A stretch of DNA of 44,886 nucleotides from Bacilli bacterium (lineage in GTDB: Bacteria; Bacillota_I; Bacilli_A; ML615J-28; CAG-313). The first letter of the stretch is position 1. Each line of letters opens with the position of its first letter. Below, in pieces: positions 5,747-12,835 of this stretch. Location of the stretch: NCBI GenBank assembly GCA_017409905.1, contig JAFQRV010000037.1:1-44886 (forward strand), in the 5' to 3' direction. A program made the position numbers and the translations under genes. Below the pieces are notes generated by a model, which did no database searches, was not told where the DNA came from, and saw only the letters and a list, made by a program, of their open reading frames with translations.

Positions 5747-6926
5747 ATCTGTTCCCTTTTGCTCTATTATGTGTTGCACATAGCATTTCACAATTAGATA
5801 TATCTGTGCTTCCACCTTTACTCCATGCTGTAACATGGTCGGCATCCATTTCTCTCAATTCCCATATTTTATTTTTATTAGAATTATTACCTACTGCACA
5901 TAACGGACAATTTGAAATTCCTTTGTTTCTGGCTTCTTCCGTTTGTTTGCCATATACAGCTCTTTTTGTTGGCTCATCAAATATTCTAACATTTAACAAT
6001 TTATGGTCTTCACATCCACCTAATACATATTCAAATATTCCTTTTTTATTTTGTACAAATATATCATTGTATAGTTTCGTTACTTTTTCATGTATTTGTT
6101 GTGCATCATATGGATTTTTATGATACATCTCATACATTTTTCCCCAATTAATAGTCTGCATTTCATCTTTCACATCAATAAAAACCGTTGACACCCAATT
6201 AATTACATCATTAAAATAGTTATTTAATTCGGCAATGTTATCATCATATCTATGCTCACTCATATATTTTTCTAGATTGCCTTCTTTTTCCCAATTTCTA
6301 GAAACCCATTCTAATGCTACTTCTAATAATCCCTGTCTTTTTACATCAGCTTTAATGTAAGATAGCCATTTATGAAGATTTGAATTATGAGAATTACTAA
6401 AAACTTCTTTTGCTTTAGTTACAAATGTTCCAGAATAAATTGCATTTAACAATTCTTGTTGTTTCAATTCTTTACCAGCTATATTTATAGTTTTAAACCA
6501 TTCCTTTATTTCTGATTCTTCTCCCTTACATATATATATCGTTAATTTTGTTGTTCTTATTTTTTCCTGTAAATCTTCTGGTAACGATCTAAATTTGTAA
6601 GGTATTCCATTTGAATCTATCCAAGCAAACCAATTAGTGAGATATCTTCCGATACTTGTTATTCTTTGTTGTCCATCAAGAATTTCATATCTACCATCCT
6701 CTGTTTCTACAAAGTAAATTAAACCTATTGGATATCCCTTCAACAAAGAATCTATTACAGCAACATCATCCTTACCGTTATCATATATATAATGTCTTTG
6801 ATATTCTGGTTGTATCGTTAATTTTCCATTCCATCCAAACAAACCTTTTTCTTCAGATTCACTATATTGAAATCCCTCACATATTTCTCCAATAGTAATA
6901 TCTGTTCTTAAATCAATCTTCTCCAT
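5745..6926 (-). CDS. DUF262 (GmrSD N-terminal-like) - HNH nuclease
   Basis: A 393-residue protein. The N-terminal half has the DUF262 / ParB-Srx-like signature: [11 protein letters not shown] (residues 39-49) and [12 protein letters not shown] (81-92), which in GmrSD-type enzymes binds and hydrolyses nucleotide. The C-terminal 55 residues hold an HNH nuclease with zinc cysteines: [29 protein letters not shown]. Family knowledge makes this a restriction-type nuclease. The start at 6926 has GGAGGAG four bases upstream and overlaps the methyltransferase gene by 14 bases, so the two are co-translated. The pair looks like a small restriction-modification or GmrSD-like defence cassette. Which DNA it cuts, and whether the methyltransferase protects or marks the target, is not visible. 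Confidence 0.8.
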   Translation of the reverse strand: MEKIDLRTDITIGEICEGFQYSESEEKGLFGWNGKLTIQPEYQRHYIYDNGKDDVAVIDSLLKGYPIGLIYFVETEDGRYEILDGQQRITSIGRYLTNWFAWIDSNGIPYKFRSLPEDLQEKIRTTKLTIYICKGEESEIKEWFKTINIAGKELKQQELLNAIYSGTFVTKAKEVFSNSHNSNLHKWLSYIKADVKRQGLLEVALEWVSRNWEKEGNLEKYMSEHRYDDNIAELNNYFNDVINWVSTVFIDVKDEMQTINWGKMYEMYHKNPYDAQQIHEKVTKLYNDIFVQNKKGIFEYVLGGCEDHKLLNVRIFDEPTKRAVYGKQTEEARNKGISNCPLCAVGNNSNKNKIWELREMDADHVTAWSKGGSTDISNCEMLCATHNRAKGNR

Positions 6927-8037
6927 TGAACTCCTCCACTTTCTCAATTAAAATTCTATCATAAATTTGTTTCCCATTTATATATCCTCTATGTCTACGA
7001 GATGCATCAGTTCTTATTTTCTCTACTTCTGCTGATGTATCTCCAGAATGAGTATGTCCTATTATTCTAAATTGTCTTGGATTATGTTTCTTTAAAAATG
7101 TAATTGGTACACCCATTATTCCACTATAGTCTTTTGGGATTGCATCATATCTTGGAACTTCAATTGCATTATAATTTTCAAATCTTGGATACTCCCTTAC
7201 ATTATAATCTTTTTCAAGTTTTTTTATTAATGGTTTATTGTATCTTAAATTCTCTTCCATTGTCATTAAATCTAATACTGTATGTCTTCTTTTTAAATCA
7301 ACATTAGTATACCAGCATATATTTCCCATGCTTCTCCACTTTTGTCCTGATGGATCAATCCAAAATCTTGTATCTCTCGGCTCTGAATCTGCTGGGACTT
7401 TAAAAGCCATATCTCCGGCATATTTACCAAGCCATATAATACCATCTCTAACTAATGGGAATGTTTCTTTTGTTGTTGTATCGTTTTCATTACCAATAAT
7501 AATAAATTGTTTATTTGATTCAATTAGCCATGCAAGAAATTCTCTAAAAAGTGAAAATGGTGGATTTGTTACAATGATATCTGCTTCATCTCTTAACTTC
7601 TTTACTTCATTGCTTCTAAAATCTCCATCACCCTTTAGGTAATCCCATTCAATATCATTTATATCTATTTTTCCAGACTTATTAATATCTCTATCTAAGG
7701 TAAAAATTTTTCCATGAGAATTAGTCTTTCTTTTATCATATTTAGGACTATCTTGTTCAAATAAAGATAACTGAACAAATACTGCAGATTTTTTATCATT
7801 AGCATAGCTTGTACTAATTAACTTTTTCAAACCTAACAATTCAAAATTTTGTGCAAAGTATCTTGTAAAATTACTCCATTCTGGATCATCACATGGTAGT
7901 AACACTACTTTATCTTTAAATGTTTCTGGATTAAATTCTAAGTATGCATTCATTTCTCTTTCGATATCTGCATATTCAGTATAAAACTCATCATCTTTTT
8001 TATTCTTTGCATTTTTTAAACTTTCATTATTTGCCAT
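6913..8037 (-). CDS. EcoRI-family adenine-specific DNA methyltransferase
   Basis: A 374-residue protein resembling EcoRI methylase-type enzymes. [18 protein letters not shown] (residues 44-61) is the family's motif-I-like stretch, and [16 protein letters not shown] (155-170) carries the catalytic NPPF. It would transfer a methyl group from S-adenosylmethionine to adenine N6 in a specific sequence. The ATG at 8037 is preceded by GGAG ten bases away; a longer frame to 8109 would run across the -10 box at 8077-8082. The gene has its own promoter and is first in a two-gene unit with the DUF262-HNH gene, opposite in direction to the neighbours, as expected for an inserted cassette. Confidence 0.85.
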   Translation of the reverse strand: MANNESLKNAKNKKDDEFYTEYADIEREMNAYLEFNPETFKDKVVLLPCDDPEWSNFTRYFAQNFELLGLKKLISTSYANDKKSAVFVQLSLFEQDSPKYDKRKTNSHGKIFTLDRDINKSGKIDINDIEWDYLKGDGDFRSNEVKKLRDEADIIVTNPPFSLFREFLAWLIESNKQFIIIGNENDTTTKETFPLVRDGIIWLGKYAGDMAFKVPADSEPRDTRFWIDPSGQKWRSMGNICWYTNVDLKRRHTVLDLMTMEENLRYNKPLIKKLEKDYNVREYPRFENYNAIEVPRYDAIPKDYSGIMGVPITFLKKHNPRQFRIIGHTHSGDTSAEVEKIRTDASRRHRGYINGKQIYDRILIEKVEEFNGED

Positions 8038-8076
8038 AACATCACTACTCCAAAAAGCTTTTAAATAACTGTAATT

Positions 8077-8085
8077 ATTATAACA
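8077..8085 (-). promoter_or_regulatory. Extended -10 promoter of the methyltransferase/nuclease cassette
   Basis: On the minus strand TGT-TATAAT (8077-8085), preceded by TTTTTTA, 40 bases upstream of the methyltransferase ATG. The 16 bases TTTTTTATGTTATAAT are identical to those upstream of the cargo gene at 30500. No good -35 box, as is usual for extended -10 promoters. A short palindrome AAAAACCGGTTTTT lies just upstream (8088-8101). Confidence 0.65.
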
Positions 8086-8142
8086 TAAAAAACCGGTTTT
8101 TCTTGCCAAAACAATAAATTTTCACTAATTTTTATTAATATC

Positions 8143-8179
8143 TTGCATTTTTATTTAATTAGAGTGATTAATACAACAA
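8143..8179 (+). promoter_or_regulatory. Putative promoter of the paralogous small-protein pair
   Basis: TTGCAT (8143-8148) and, 17 bases on, the block GTGATTAATACAACAA (8164-8179), which matches 4001-4016 with one mismatch. The repeated arrangement upstream of two separate small-gene units suggests common control. Confidence 0.45.
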
Positions 8180-8200
8180 TTTGAAAGAAAGGAGGTTATT

Positions 8201-8536
8201 ATGTTTAGGGTTACAAGATGTGATATTACTGATGAAGAAGTAGAAAAGTTTTTAAATCCCCACATGGAAGATTTTGGCAACTTCGTTTATGAATTTTTAG
8301 TACCAGAAGCTATTGCTTTCTATTTGGCTTCTGGATATAGATCCTCCTCTATCTGGGAATCAGATTTTAATATGCATATAAATTCAATTATGGATATGTT
8401 AAACCAAGTTAATGTTGAAAAAAAAGTTTATTTAAAAATTAAAAATAATTCTAAAAAAATTTTAAAAATGAAATATGGCTTAATCGTTTGTAGTGAAAAA
8501 CCACTTAATTTTATCGATACTTATTCTCGTGATTAA
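8201..8536 (+). CDS. Hypothetical protein, paralogue of the next gene
   Basis: A 111-residue soluble protein after AAAGGAGG six bases from the ATG. It shares a pattern with the next product: D-E-E-V-x-K-x-L-x-P-H near residues 10-20, SIWES versus CIWED in the middle, and ILKMKYGLIVCSEKPLNF versus ILKEKYSLRITSENPIRI at the end. The two are therefore diverged duplicates. Mostly helical; no membrane segment; no recognised domain. Located in the accessory region. Confidence 0.6.
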   Translation: MFRVTRCDITDEEVEKFLNPHMEDFGNFVYEFLVPEAIAFYLASGYRSSSIWESDFNMHINSIMDMLNQVNVEKKVYLKIKNNSKKILKMKYGLIVCSEKPLNFIDTYSRD

Positions 8537-8583
8537 TTGTAATTTTTGTTAGTTTAATTTAGAATATATTTGGGAGGTGTGTA

Positions 8584-8916
8584 ATGATTAGAAAAGCTCG
8601 TAGTGAGACTGCTCTATCGGACAACGAAATTGCCAAAATATTAAGACCACATGAACAAGCAGTATTCGACTATATTGGTACAGATTTGATTTATGACTTC
8701 TTTGCTTTTGTACTAGCCGATGCTTTCAACAAAGATTGTATCTGGGAAGATAGCACTCTTGAGTTTGAGTATATTGATGCTCTTGACTATCTTCGTGTTT
8801 CTAAAGCTCCAGGTTACAAAAAACTTGACTTAAAAAGAATTAAAAAAATTCTTAAAGAAAAATATTCTCTAAGAATCACAAGTGAAAATCCAATTAGAAT
8901 AGAAAAGATTCAGTGA
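8584..8916 (+). CDS. Hypothetical protein, paralogue of the previous gene
   Basis: A 110-residue protein (MIRKARSETALSDNEIAKIL...) starting after GGGAGGTG. It aligns end to end with the preceding product, 47 bases upstream, despite low identity, with the same DNEIAKILRPH, CIWED and ILKEKYSLRI landmarks. Likely co-transcribed with it from the promoter near 8143. Function unknown; duplication followed by divergence is common for phage proteins that must keep pace with host targets, but that is inference. Confidence 0.6.
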   Translation: MIRKARSETALSDNEIAKILRPHEQAVFDYIGTDLIYDFFAFVLADAFNKDCIWEDSTLEFEYIDALDYLRVSKAPGYKKLDLKRIKKILKEKYSLRITSENPIRIEKIQ

Positions 8917-8930
8917 CAGCTGAACCCTTC

Positions 8931-9167
8931 CTATTCTTCAAAAAATTTGTCTATCCTTACATCTAGAACTTTTGATATTTTATATAAAGTTATTAAGGAA
9001 ATGTTTTTAATGCCTGTTTCTGATTCCATTCTTCTTAAGTAATCAGGGCAGACATCAACGGCTTCTGCTAAATCCATAAGTCTGACATTTTTCTCTTTTC
9101 GATATTTCTTTATATTCTTACAAATGGTTTCTCTGATGTTAGGATCGAAGTCATATTGTCTTAGCAT
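8931..9167 (-). CDS. Small XRE-type helix-turn-helix regulator
   Basis: A 78-residue protein that is essentially one Cro/C1 helix-turn-helix: IRETICKNIKKYRKEKNV, then LMDLAEAVDVCPDYLRRMESET and a third/fourth helix ISLITLYKISKVLDVRIDKF. The ATG at 9167 follows GGAG by eight bases. It is divergent from the coiled-coil gene at 9274 with about 105 bases between, containing inverted repeats, so it probably controls that gene and itself. It is separate from the main repressor circuit at 38.5-39.6 kb. Confidence 0.8.
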   Translation of the reverse strand: MLRQYDFDPNIRETICKNIKKYRKEKNVRLMDLAEAVDVCPDYLRRMESETGIKNISLITLYKISKVLDVRIDKFFEE

Positions 9168-9225
9168 AAATACCACTCCACATATTATTATTGCAAATTA
9201 TTGCTAAAAAATAAGTGAAGTTTCC

Positions 9226-9254
9226 GTTAGTTTTTGGCTAACTTATGGTATAAT
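9226..9254 (+). promoter_or_regulatory. Promoter and operator between the HTH gene and the coiled-coil gene
   Basis: Extended -10 box TGG-TATAAT (9246-9254) for the gene at 9274. The inverted repeat GTTAG-TTTTTGG-CTAAC (9226-9242) lies between the -35 and -10 positions and is a candidate operator for the adjacent HTH protein. Confidence 0.6.
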
Positions 9255-9273
9255 ATAACCGGAGGTTGACTTT

Positions 9274-9585
9274 ATGGCAAAAAAAGGAAGTAGTAAAAAG
9301 TTAAGTTCTGACGAAGCATTTGTTGAAATTTTTAAGGCTTCTTTAGATTACATCAATAAAACAGATGAACTCGATTTAAAAATTTTAAATCATAAAATTG
9401 AGTTTTTACAACAACAAATTGCTTTTAAAGAAGACGAAGAACCAATGAAAATATTTAAAAAAGCTCATAAAAAATGGGAAGAAGAATTGGACGATTTAGA
9501 AACACAATTGATGAATGCCTATAAGGATTATGGTGACGAAGTTATGTTTCAACATGATTTCTATCAAAAATTAAAAGGCAATTAA
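9274..9585 (+). CDS. Hypothetical coiled-coil protein, 103 aa
   Basis: A basic N-terminus (MAKKGSSKKLSSDEAFVEIF) is followed by a long charged helix with heptad spacing (LDLKILNHKIEFLQQQIAFK ... KKWEEELDDLETQLMNAYKD), so it is likely a coiled-coil dimer. GGAGG lies eight bases upstream of the ATG. It is divergent from a small HTH regulator and ends at a bidirectional terminator shared with the endolysin gene. No family recognised; a regulator-plus-effector cargo pair is possible. Confidence 0.6.
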   Translation: MAKKGSSKKLSSDEAFVEIFKASLDYINKTDELDLKILNHKIEFLQQQIAFKEDEEPMKIFKKAHKKWEEELDDLETQLMNAYKDYGDEVMFQHDFYQKLKGN

Positions 9586-9614
9586 AAAAGACCTAGCACT
9601 TGGCTAGGTTTTTA
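9585..9614. terminator. Bidirectional terminator at the end of the late operon
   Basis: Perfect 7-bp stem ACCTAGC / GCTAGGT (9591-9597, 9603-9609) with A-run on one side and T-run on the other. It ends both the phage late operon (minus) and the coiled-coil gene (plus). Confidence 0.85.
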
Positions 9615-10472
9615 TTATGGTATCAATAGTTTTTGTCCTGCATGAATTAGATCTGGATTTGAGATGTTATTAGCTTTTGCTATTTCTGGATATCTACTAC
9701 CATTTCCGTAGAACTTCTGTGCAATTGCCCATAGTGTATCTCCCCTTACTACTGTATAGTAGTTCCCTGGTGTAGTATTAATTGGTGTTAAGTCTGATTC
9801 TTTAACCCAACCTAATCCGTTATTAATATTGTATGGATGGCTTCCATTTTTATTTACTAAATATATTTTAGCTCTTAAATTACTTCTGCTTTGTCCTGCA
9901 CCATTTCCATAACTATCTCTATATAAAGTTCCGGTGAATATAACTTCATCTCCAGCTTTATACTTTAAATTACCTGTTGGTGCTGGTGTTGGTGTTGTAC
10001 CACCATATTGTGGCAAATCTTTTGTACCTAGCAAGTAAGGTTTTGGATCCACCCAGCTTCCATTTACTTTTACACCATAGTGAAGATGTTCCCCTGTTGA
10101 GAATCCTGTAGTTCCTTTGGTTCCTATTACAGATCCAGCTTCTACTATATCTCCAACTTTAACTTTAACACTTCCATATTTCATATGACAATATGTAGTA
10201 TAAACATTATTGCCGTGATATAAAGTTACATAGTTTCCTGAAGCTTGGCTTTCTGTATAACCTTTAACGGTATTCCTACATGCTGTGACTTTTCCTCTGG
10301 CTGTAGCTGTTATTTCTGTTCCTGATGTCATATCTATTCCACTATGAAAGTCTTCTACATATTTTCCTGTAACATTATTCCAGAATCTTCTGTTTCCAAA
10401 GTCAGAGCTTATCCATGATGATTTCAAGCCCTTAAATGGGCTTTTTTTAATATTATTTAATGTATATCCCAT
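9615..10472 (-). CDS. Endolysin: M23 peptidase with LysM domain
   Basis: A 285-residue phage lysin that cuts peptidoglycan cross-bridges. The N-terminal M23 (lysostaphin-type) domain has zinc ligands H43 and D47 in FHSGIDM and H129/H131 in GEHLHYGV, with H96 in YCHMK as likely catalytic partner. A PTPAPT linker near residue 160 leads to an SH3-like wall-binding region (about 168-232), and a C-terminal LysM domain spans about 238-285 (YYTVVRGDTLWAIAQKFYG). No signal peptide, so release depends on the holin. The start has GAGGAGG nearby. It is the last gene of the late operon. Confidence 0.92.
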   Translation of the reverse strand: MGYTLNNIKKSPFKGLKSSWISSDFGNRRFWNNVTGKYVEDFHSGIDMTSGTEITATARGKVTACRNTVKGYTESQASGNYVTLYHGNNVYTTYCHMKYGSVKVKVGDIVEAGSVIGTKGTTGFSTGEHLHYGVKVNGSWVDPKPYLLGTKDLPQYGGTTPTPAPTGNLKYKAGDEVIFTGTLYRDSYGNGAGQSRSNLRAKIYLVNKNGSHPYNINNGLGWVKESDLTPINTTPGNYYTVVRGDTLWAIAQKFYGNGSRYPEIAKANNISNPDLIHAGQKLLIP

Positions 10473-10474
10473 AA

Positions 10475-10570
10475 TTATTCCTCCTCGTTAAATCCTTCAC
10501 AATCTTCAGCAATAGAGATTGCTTCATCTTTTTCAATTTCTTCCACTAATATTTCTTCTTTATTTTCCAT
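10475..10570 (-). CDS. 31-residue acidic peptide between holin and endolysin
   Basis: A short frame with GGAGG eight bases upstream of its ATG at 10570. It overlaps the holin stop by 11 bases and ends two bases before the endolysin ATG, with the endolysin's ribosome binding site inside it. The product (MENKEEILVEEIEKDEAISI...) is almost entirely acidic and has no membrane segment. Clean spacing on both sides argues for a real gene. A role in timing or coupling of lysis translation is possible but unproven. Confidence 0.6.
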   Translation of the reverse strand: MENKEEILVEEIEKDEAISIAEDCEGFNEEE

Positions 10571-10967
10571 TTTCTTTTCCTCCATTTTCATGTTTTAATT
10601 GTTCTAAAACTTCTAATATTTTTGCTGGTAATGGTAATCCCATTGCTCCCCAATTCTCTATGATTGATATCCCTTCATTAGCTACAAAGAAATAAACAAC
10701 CAGGTTTCTGATTGCTCCGGTATCTCCTACAATTCCATCCAACAAAAAAGATAGAGCTACGACTATTAAGTACCCTACCTTTTTGATTATTCCTTTAGCA
10801 CCTATGATGCTATTTATTTTTTTGTTTACTATTGATTTGCATATTCCTGTGGCATAATCTAATACCATCAGAATTAATAATGTTTTCATTGCTGTATCCA
10901 GACCTCCTAAATAGTACACTATTGTTGTTAATATTGTACTTACAATATAGTTAATTGTTGCTTTCAT
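10560..10967 (-). CDS. Holin (phage_holin_4 / Cp-1-like family)
   Basis: A 135-residue membrane protein with about three hydrophobic segments (near residues 7-25, 28-45 and 65-85, with a fourth weak one near 90-105). The central ALSFLLDGIVGDTGAIRNLVVYFFVANEGISIIENW is the hallmark of the toxin-secretion/lysis holin family. It makes the membrane lesion that lets the M23 endolysin reach the wall. The ATG follows AAAGGAGG closely. Position directly upstream of the lysin supports the call. Confidence 0.92.
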   Translation of the reverse strand: MKATINYIVSTILTTIVYYLGGLDTAMKTLLILMVLDYATGICKSIVNKKINSIIGAKGIIKKVGYLIVVALSFLLDGIVGDTGAIRNLVVYFFVANEGISIIENWGAMGLPLPAKILEVLEQLKHENGGKENGK

Positions 10968-10983
10968 TTCCTTTTTCCTCCTT

Positions 10984-11460
10984 TTATACTATTGAACAAT
11001 TTGTTTTATAACTTCCTTCTGGTTCTCCTCCTAATAATATTGCTGTTATATTTAACTTGCTATTAGTTGGAATTGATTCATATGCTTCTACTACCAAACT
11101 TGTATATATTCCTGGTGTTGGGATCCATAACCCAATCACATTATCTATTATCATAAATTTGCATGTTGGCAAACTTCCTGAATTATTATGTTGCTTACAA
11201 TTTATAAAGTATCCTAAGCTTTCATAATGATATGCCTGTATTATCGTATCTATTGGATTTCCACCATAGCCATTACCAATTATTTTTATCATTATCATTT
11301 TATAAAAACCTGCATTAGGGAGCTTTATCAACATACCACCGTAACTGCTTACATAGTCTACTTTTGTCTGACTTAGAATATTACTTAATAATTCTCTGTT
11401 ATGAGTTATACTGGAACTATCTAAATATGTGTTATTTTTAAACTTTATTGACTTTGACAT
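10984..11460 (-). CDS. Tail-tip / receptor-binding paralogue 4
   Basis: 158 residues. The N-terminus MSKSIKFKNNTYLDSSSITH is shared with the two upstream genes, while the remaining 130 residues are unrelated at first sight and rich in beta-strand pattern (FYKMIMIKIIGNGYGGNPID...). This fits proteins with a common attachment peptide and exchangeable binding heads. Last structural gene before the holin. Which surface structure it binds is unknown. Confidence 0.65.
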   Translation of the reverse strand: MSKSIKFKNNTYLDSSSITHNRELLSNILSQTKVDYVSSYGGMLIKLPNAGFYKMIMIKIIGNGYGGNPIDTIIQAYHYESLGYFINCKQHNNSGSLPTCKFMIIDNVIGLWIPTPGIYTSLVVEAYESIPTNSKLNITAILLGGEPEGSYKTNCSIV

Positions 11461-11469
11461 ACGATTCTC

Positions 11470-11931
11470 CTAAATTATTTTTCTAAATCTTATATTTATA
11501 TCTCCGGCTCCACTCCATGCTCTACTATCACATATTTGAAGTTTTATATAATCATTACTTCCAAATTGCCTAAGGATCCTAAATCTTATATTATGATCGT
11601 TTCTTGCATGTCCTGCTTTAGATAATGGTATTTCATCAGCATTTCCTGAATTTGTTGTTTGATTACTCCAAGCTACTACTCCTGATAAATATTCTCCGTA
11701 TTGTGCATTAACACTCCAAGATGAAATAAAAACTTGCATTATGTAAGTTCCGTAATTTAAATGGTTTCCTTTTATCCCTGTATCGAACCAAGTTTCTGCT
11801 GAAGATATATGAACTGATATATCAAAATTAACTATGCTATCTACTAGAAAGTTTGGCAGAAGTTTTCTGTTATGTACTATGGAATTGCTATCCAGATATG
11901 TGTTATTTCTAAATTTTATTGACTTGCTCAT
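11470..11931 (-). CDS. Tail-tip / receptor-binding paralogue 3
   Basis: 153 residues beginning MSKSIKFRNNTYLDSNSIVH, the same anchor as the neighbours, then a distinct beta-rich C-terminal domain (VNFDISVHISSAETWFDTGI ... IKLQICDSRAWSGAGDINIR). The aromatic and Asn/Gly content suits a carbohydrate-binding head. Co-directional with and 9-10 bases from its neighbours. Function inferred from position after Tal and from the shared anchor. Confidence 0.65.
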   Translation of the reverse strand: MSKSIKFRNNTYLDSNSIVHNRKLLPNFLVDSIVNFDISVHISSAETWFDTGIKGNHLNYGTYIMQVFISSWSVNAQYGEYLSGVVAWSNQTTNSGNADEIPLSKAGHARNDHNIRFRILRQFGSNDYIKLQICDSRAWSGAGDINIRFRKII

Positions 11932-11941
11932 TTTATCCCAC

Positions 11942-12415
11942 CTAACTCGATAATAATTTACACCCTATTATTGTTGCTATGTACAAATGGTTATCTCCAG
12001 AATAATGTGAGTTATAATACACAGACACTTTATTATTATTTGTAAAATAATATTGCATCGTTGCTATTGTATTTGAATTATACAAAGGCATCACAGCAGA
12101 ATATAAATTACCGGTAGCTACATTAGAACTTCCAAATTGATTAGCATTGAATATCAATTCTTCTTTTTTACACCATCCCCATACACGACTTCTAAATATT
12201 ATTAATAAAAAATCATAATTACTAAAATTGCCTGATATTGTATAACTACTTCCTGGTGCTGATAGTTTTCCAACTTCTCCTACACTTGGAACATTATCAA
12301 ATAGTACAGTCTTATTTAATTTGTTATTCAACATATCTTTCAAAGACTTTCTATTATGAACTATCCCACTACTATCGATATATGTATTATTTTTAAATTT
12401 AATTGACTTACTCAT
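11942..12415 (-). CDS. Tail-tip / receptor-binding paralogue 2
   Basis: 157 residues from the ATG at 12415, which overlaps the upstream stop as TAATG and has AAAAGGA seven bases away. The anchor MSKSIKFKNNTYIDSSGIVH is followed by KSLKDMLNNKLNKTVLFDN and a beta-rich domain ending in DNHLYIATIIGCKLLSS. The C-terminus resembles short phage tail-tip domains with repeated Tyr/Asn. Part of the tandem paralogue set. Confidence 0.65.
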   Translation of the reverse strand: MSKSIKFKNNTYIDSSGIVHNRKSLKDMLNNKLNKTVLFDNVPSVGEVGKLSAPGSSYTISGNFSNYDFLLIIFRSRVWGWCKKEELIFNANQFGSSNVATGNLYSAVMPLYNSNTIATMQYYFTNNNKVSVYYNSHYSGDNHLYIATIIGCKLLSS

Positions 12416-12834
12416 TATGCTGTCCTTTTCCAAATATAGACAACTAAATATGGTGGCATGTTGTTATGGGCTTTTCCTCCACCTGTATCAGATGTAGTTC
12501 TTCCAAACATATAGGATGTTTCTGTTTGGGAGTTTATTATATCTCCACCTCCAGCTGTTTCCGACCAATACCATCTTCCAGAACTATAATTATGGTTATG
12601 TGTAGGCATTTCATTTATTGTTAAAGTATGAGTAGCAGAACCTCCTGTTTTACCTGCTGTATAAGTGCTTCCAGCTCCTAACAAAAATCTATCTTTTATC
12701 TGCACCCATGTTCCACCAAATACAGATCCTGGGTTGATGTTATTAACTGATAAATATATACTACCGACAGGAAAGTATGGGCATACATAAATTGGTTCAT
12801 TATTTCTATTCCTAAATCTAATAGCTTTACTCAT
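12415..12834 (-). CDS. Tail-collar-like baseplate/fibre protein, paralogue 1
   Basis: 139 residues. It starts MSKAIRFRNRNNEPIYVCPY, a variant of the anchor of the next three genes, then has the widespread phage baseplate block PVGSIYLSVN...FGGTWVQIKDRFLLGAG and a His/Asn-rich segment NEMPTHNHNYSSG, ending NNMPPYLVVYIWKRTA. This architecture is typical of tail-collar (T4 gp12-like) and microcystin-dependent-protein-like tips of Gram-positive phages. Likely a receptor-contact or structural tip protein. Confidence 0.8.
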   Translation of the reverse strand: MSKAIRFRNRNNEPIYVCPYFPVGSIYLSVNNINPGSVFGGTWVQIKDRFLLGAGSTYTAGKTGGSATHTLTINEMPTHNHNYSSGRWYWSETAGGGDIINSQTETSYMFGRTTSDTGGGKAHNNMPPYLVVYIWKRTA

Positions 12835-12835
12835 A

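Noticed and set aside
5745-6926. Calling the DUF262-HNH protein a complete GmrSD type IV enzyme
   Set aside because: The C-terminal part is a short HNH module, and an adjacent methyltransferase points to a different or mixed mode; only the N-terminal resemblance is claimed.
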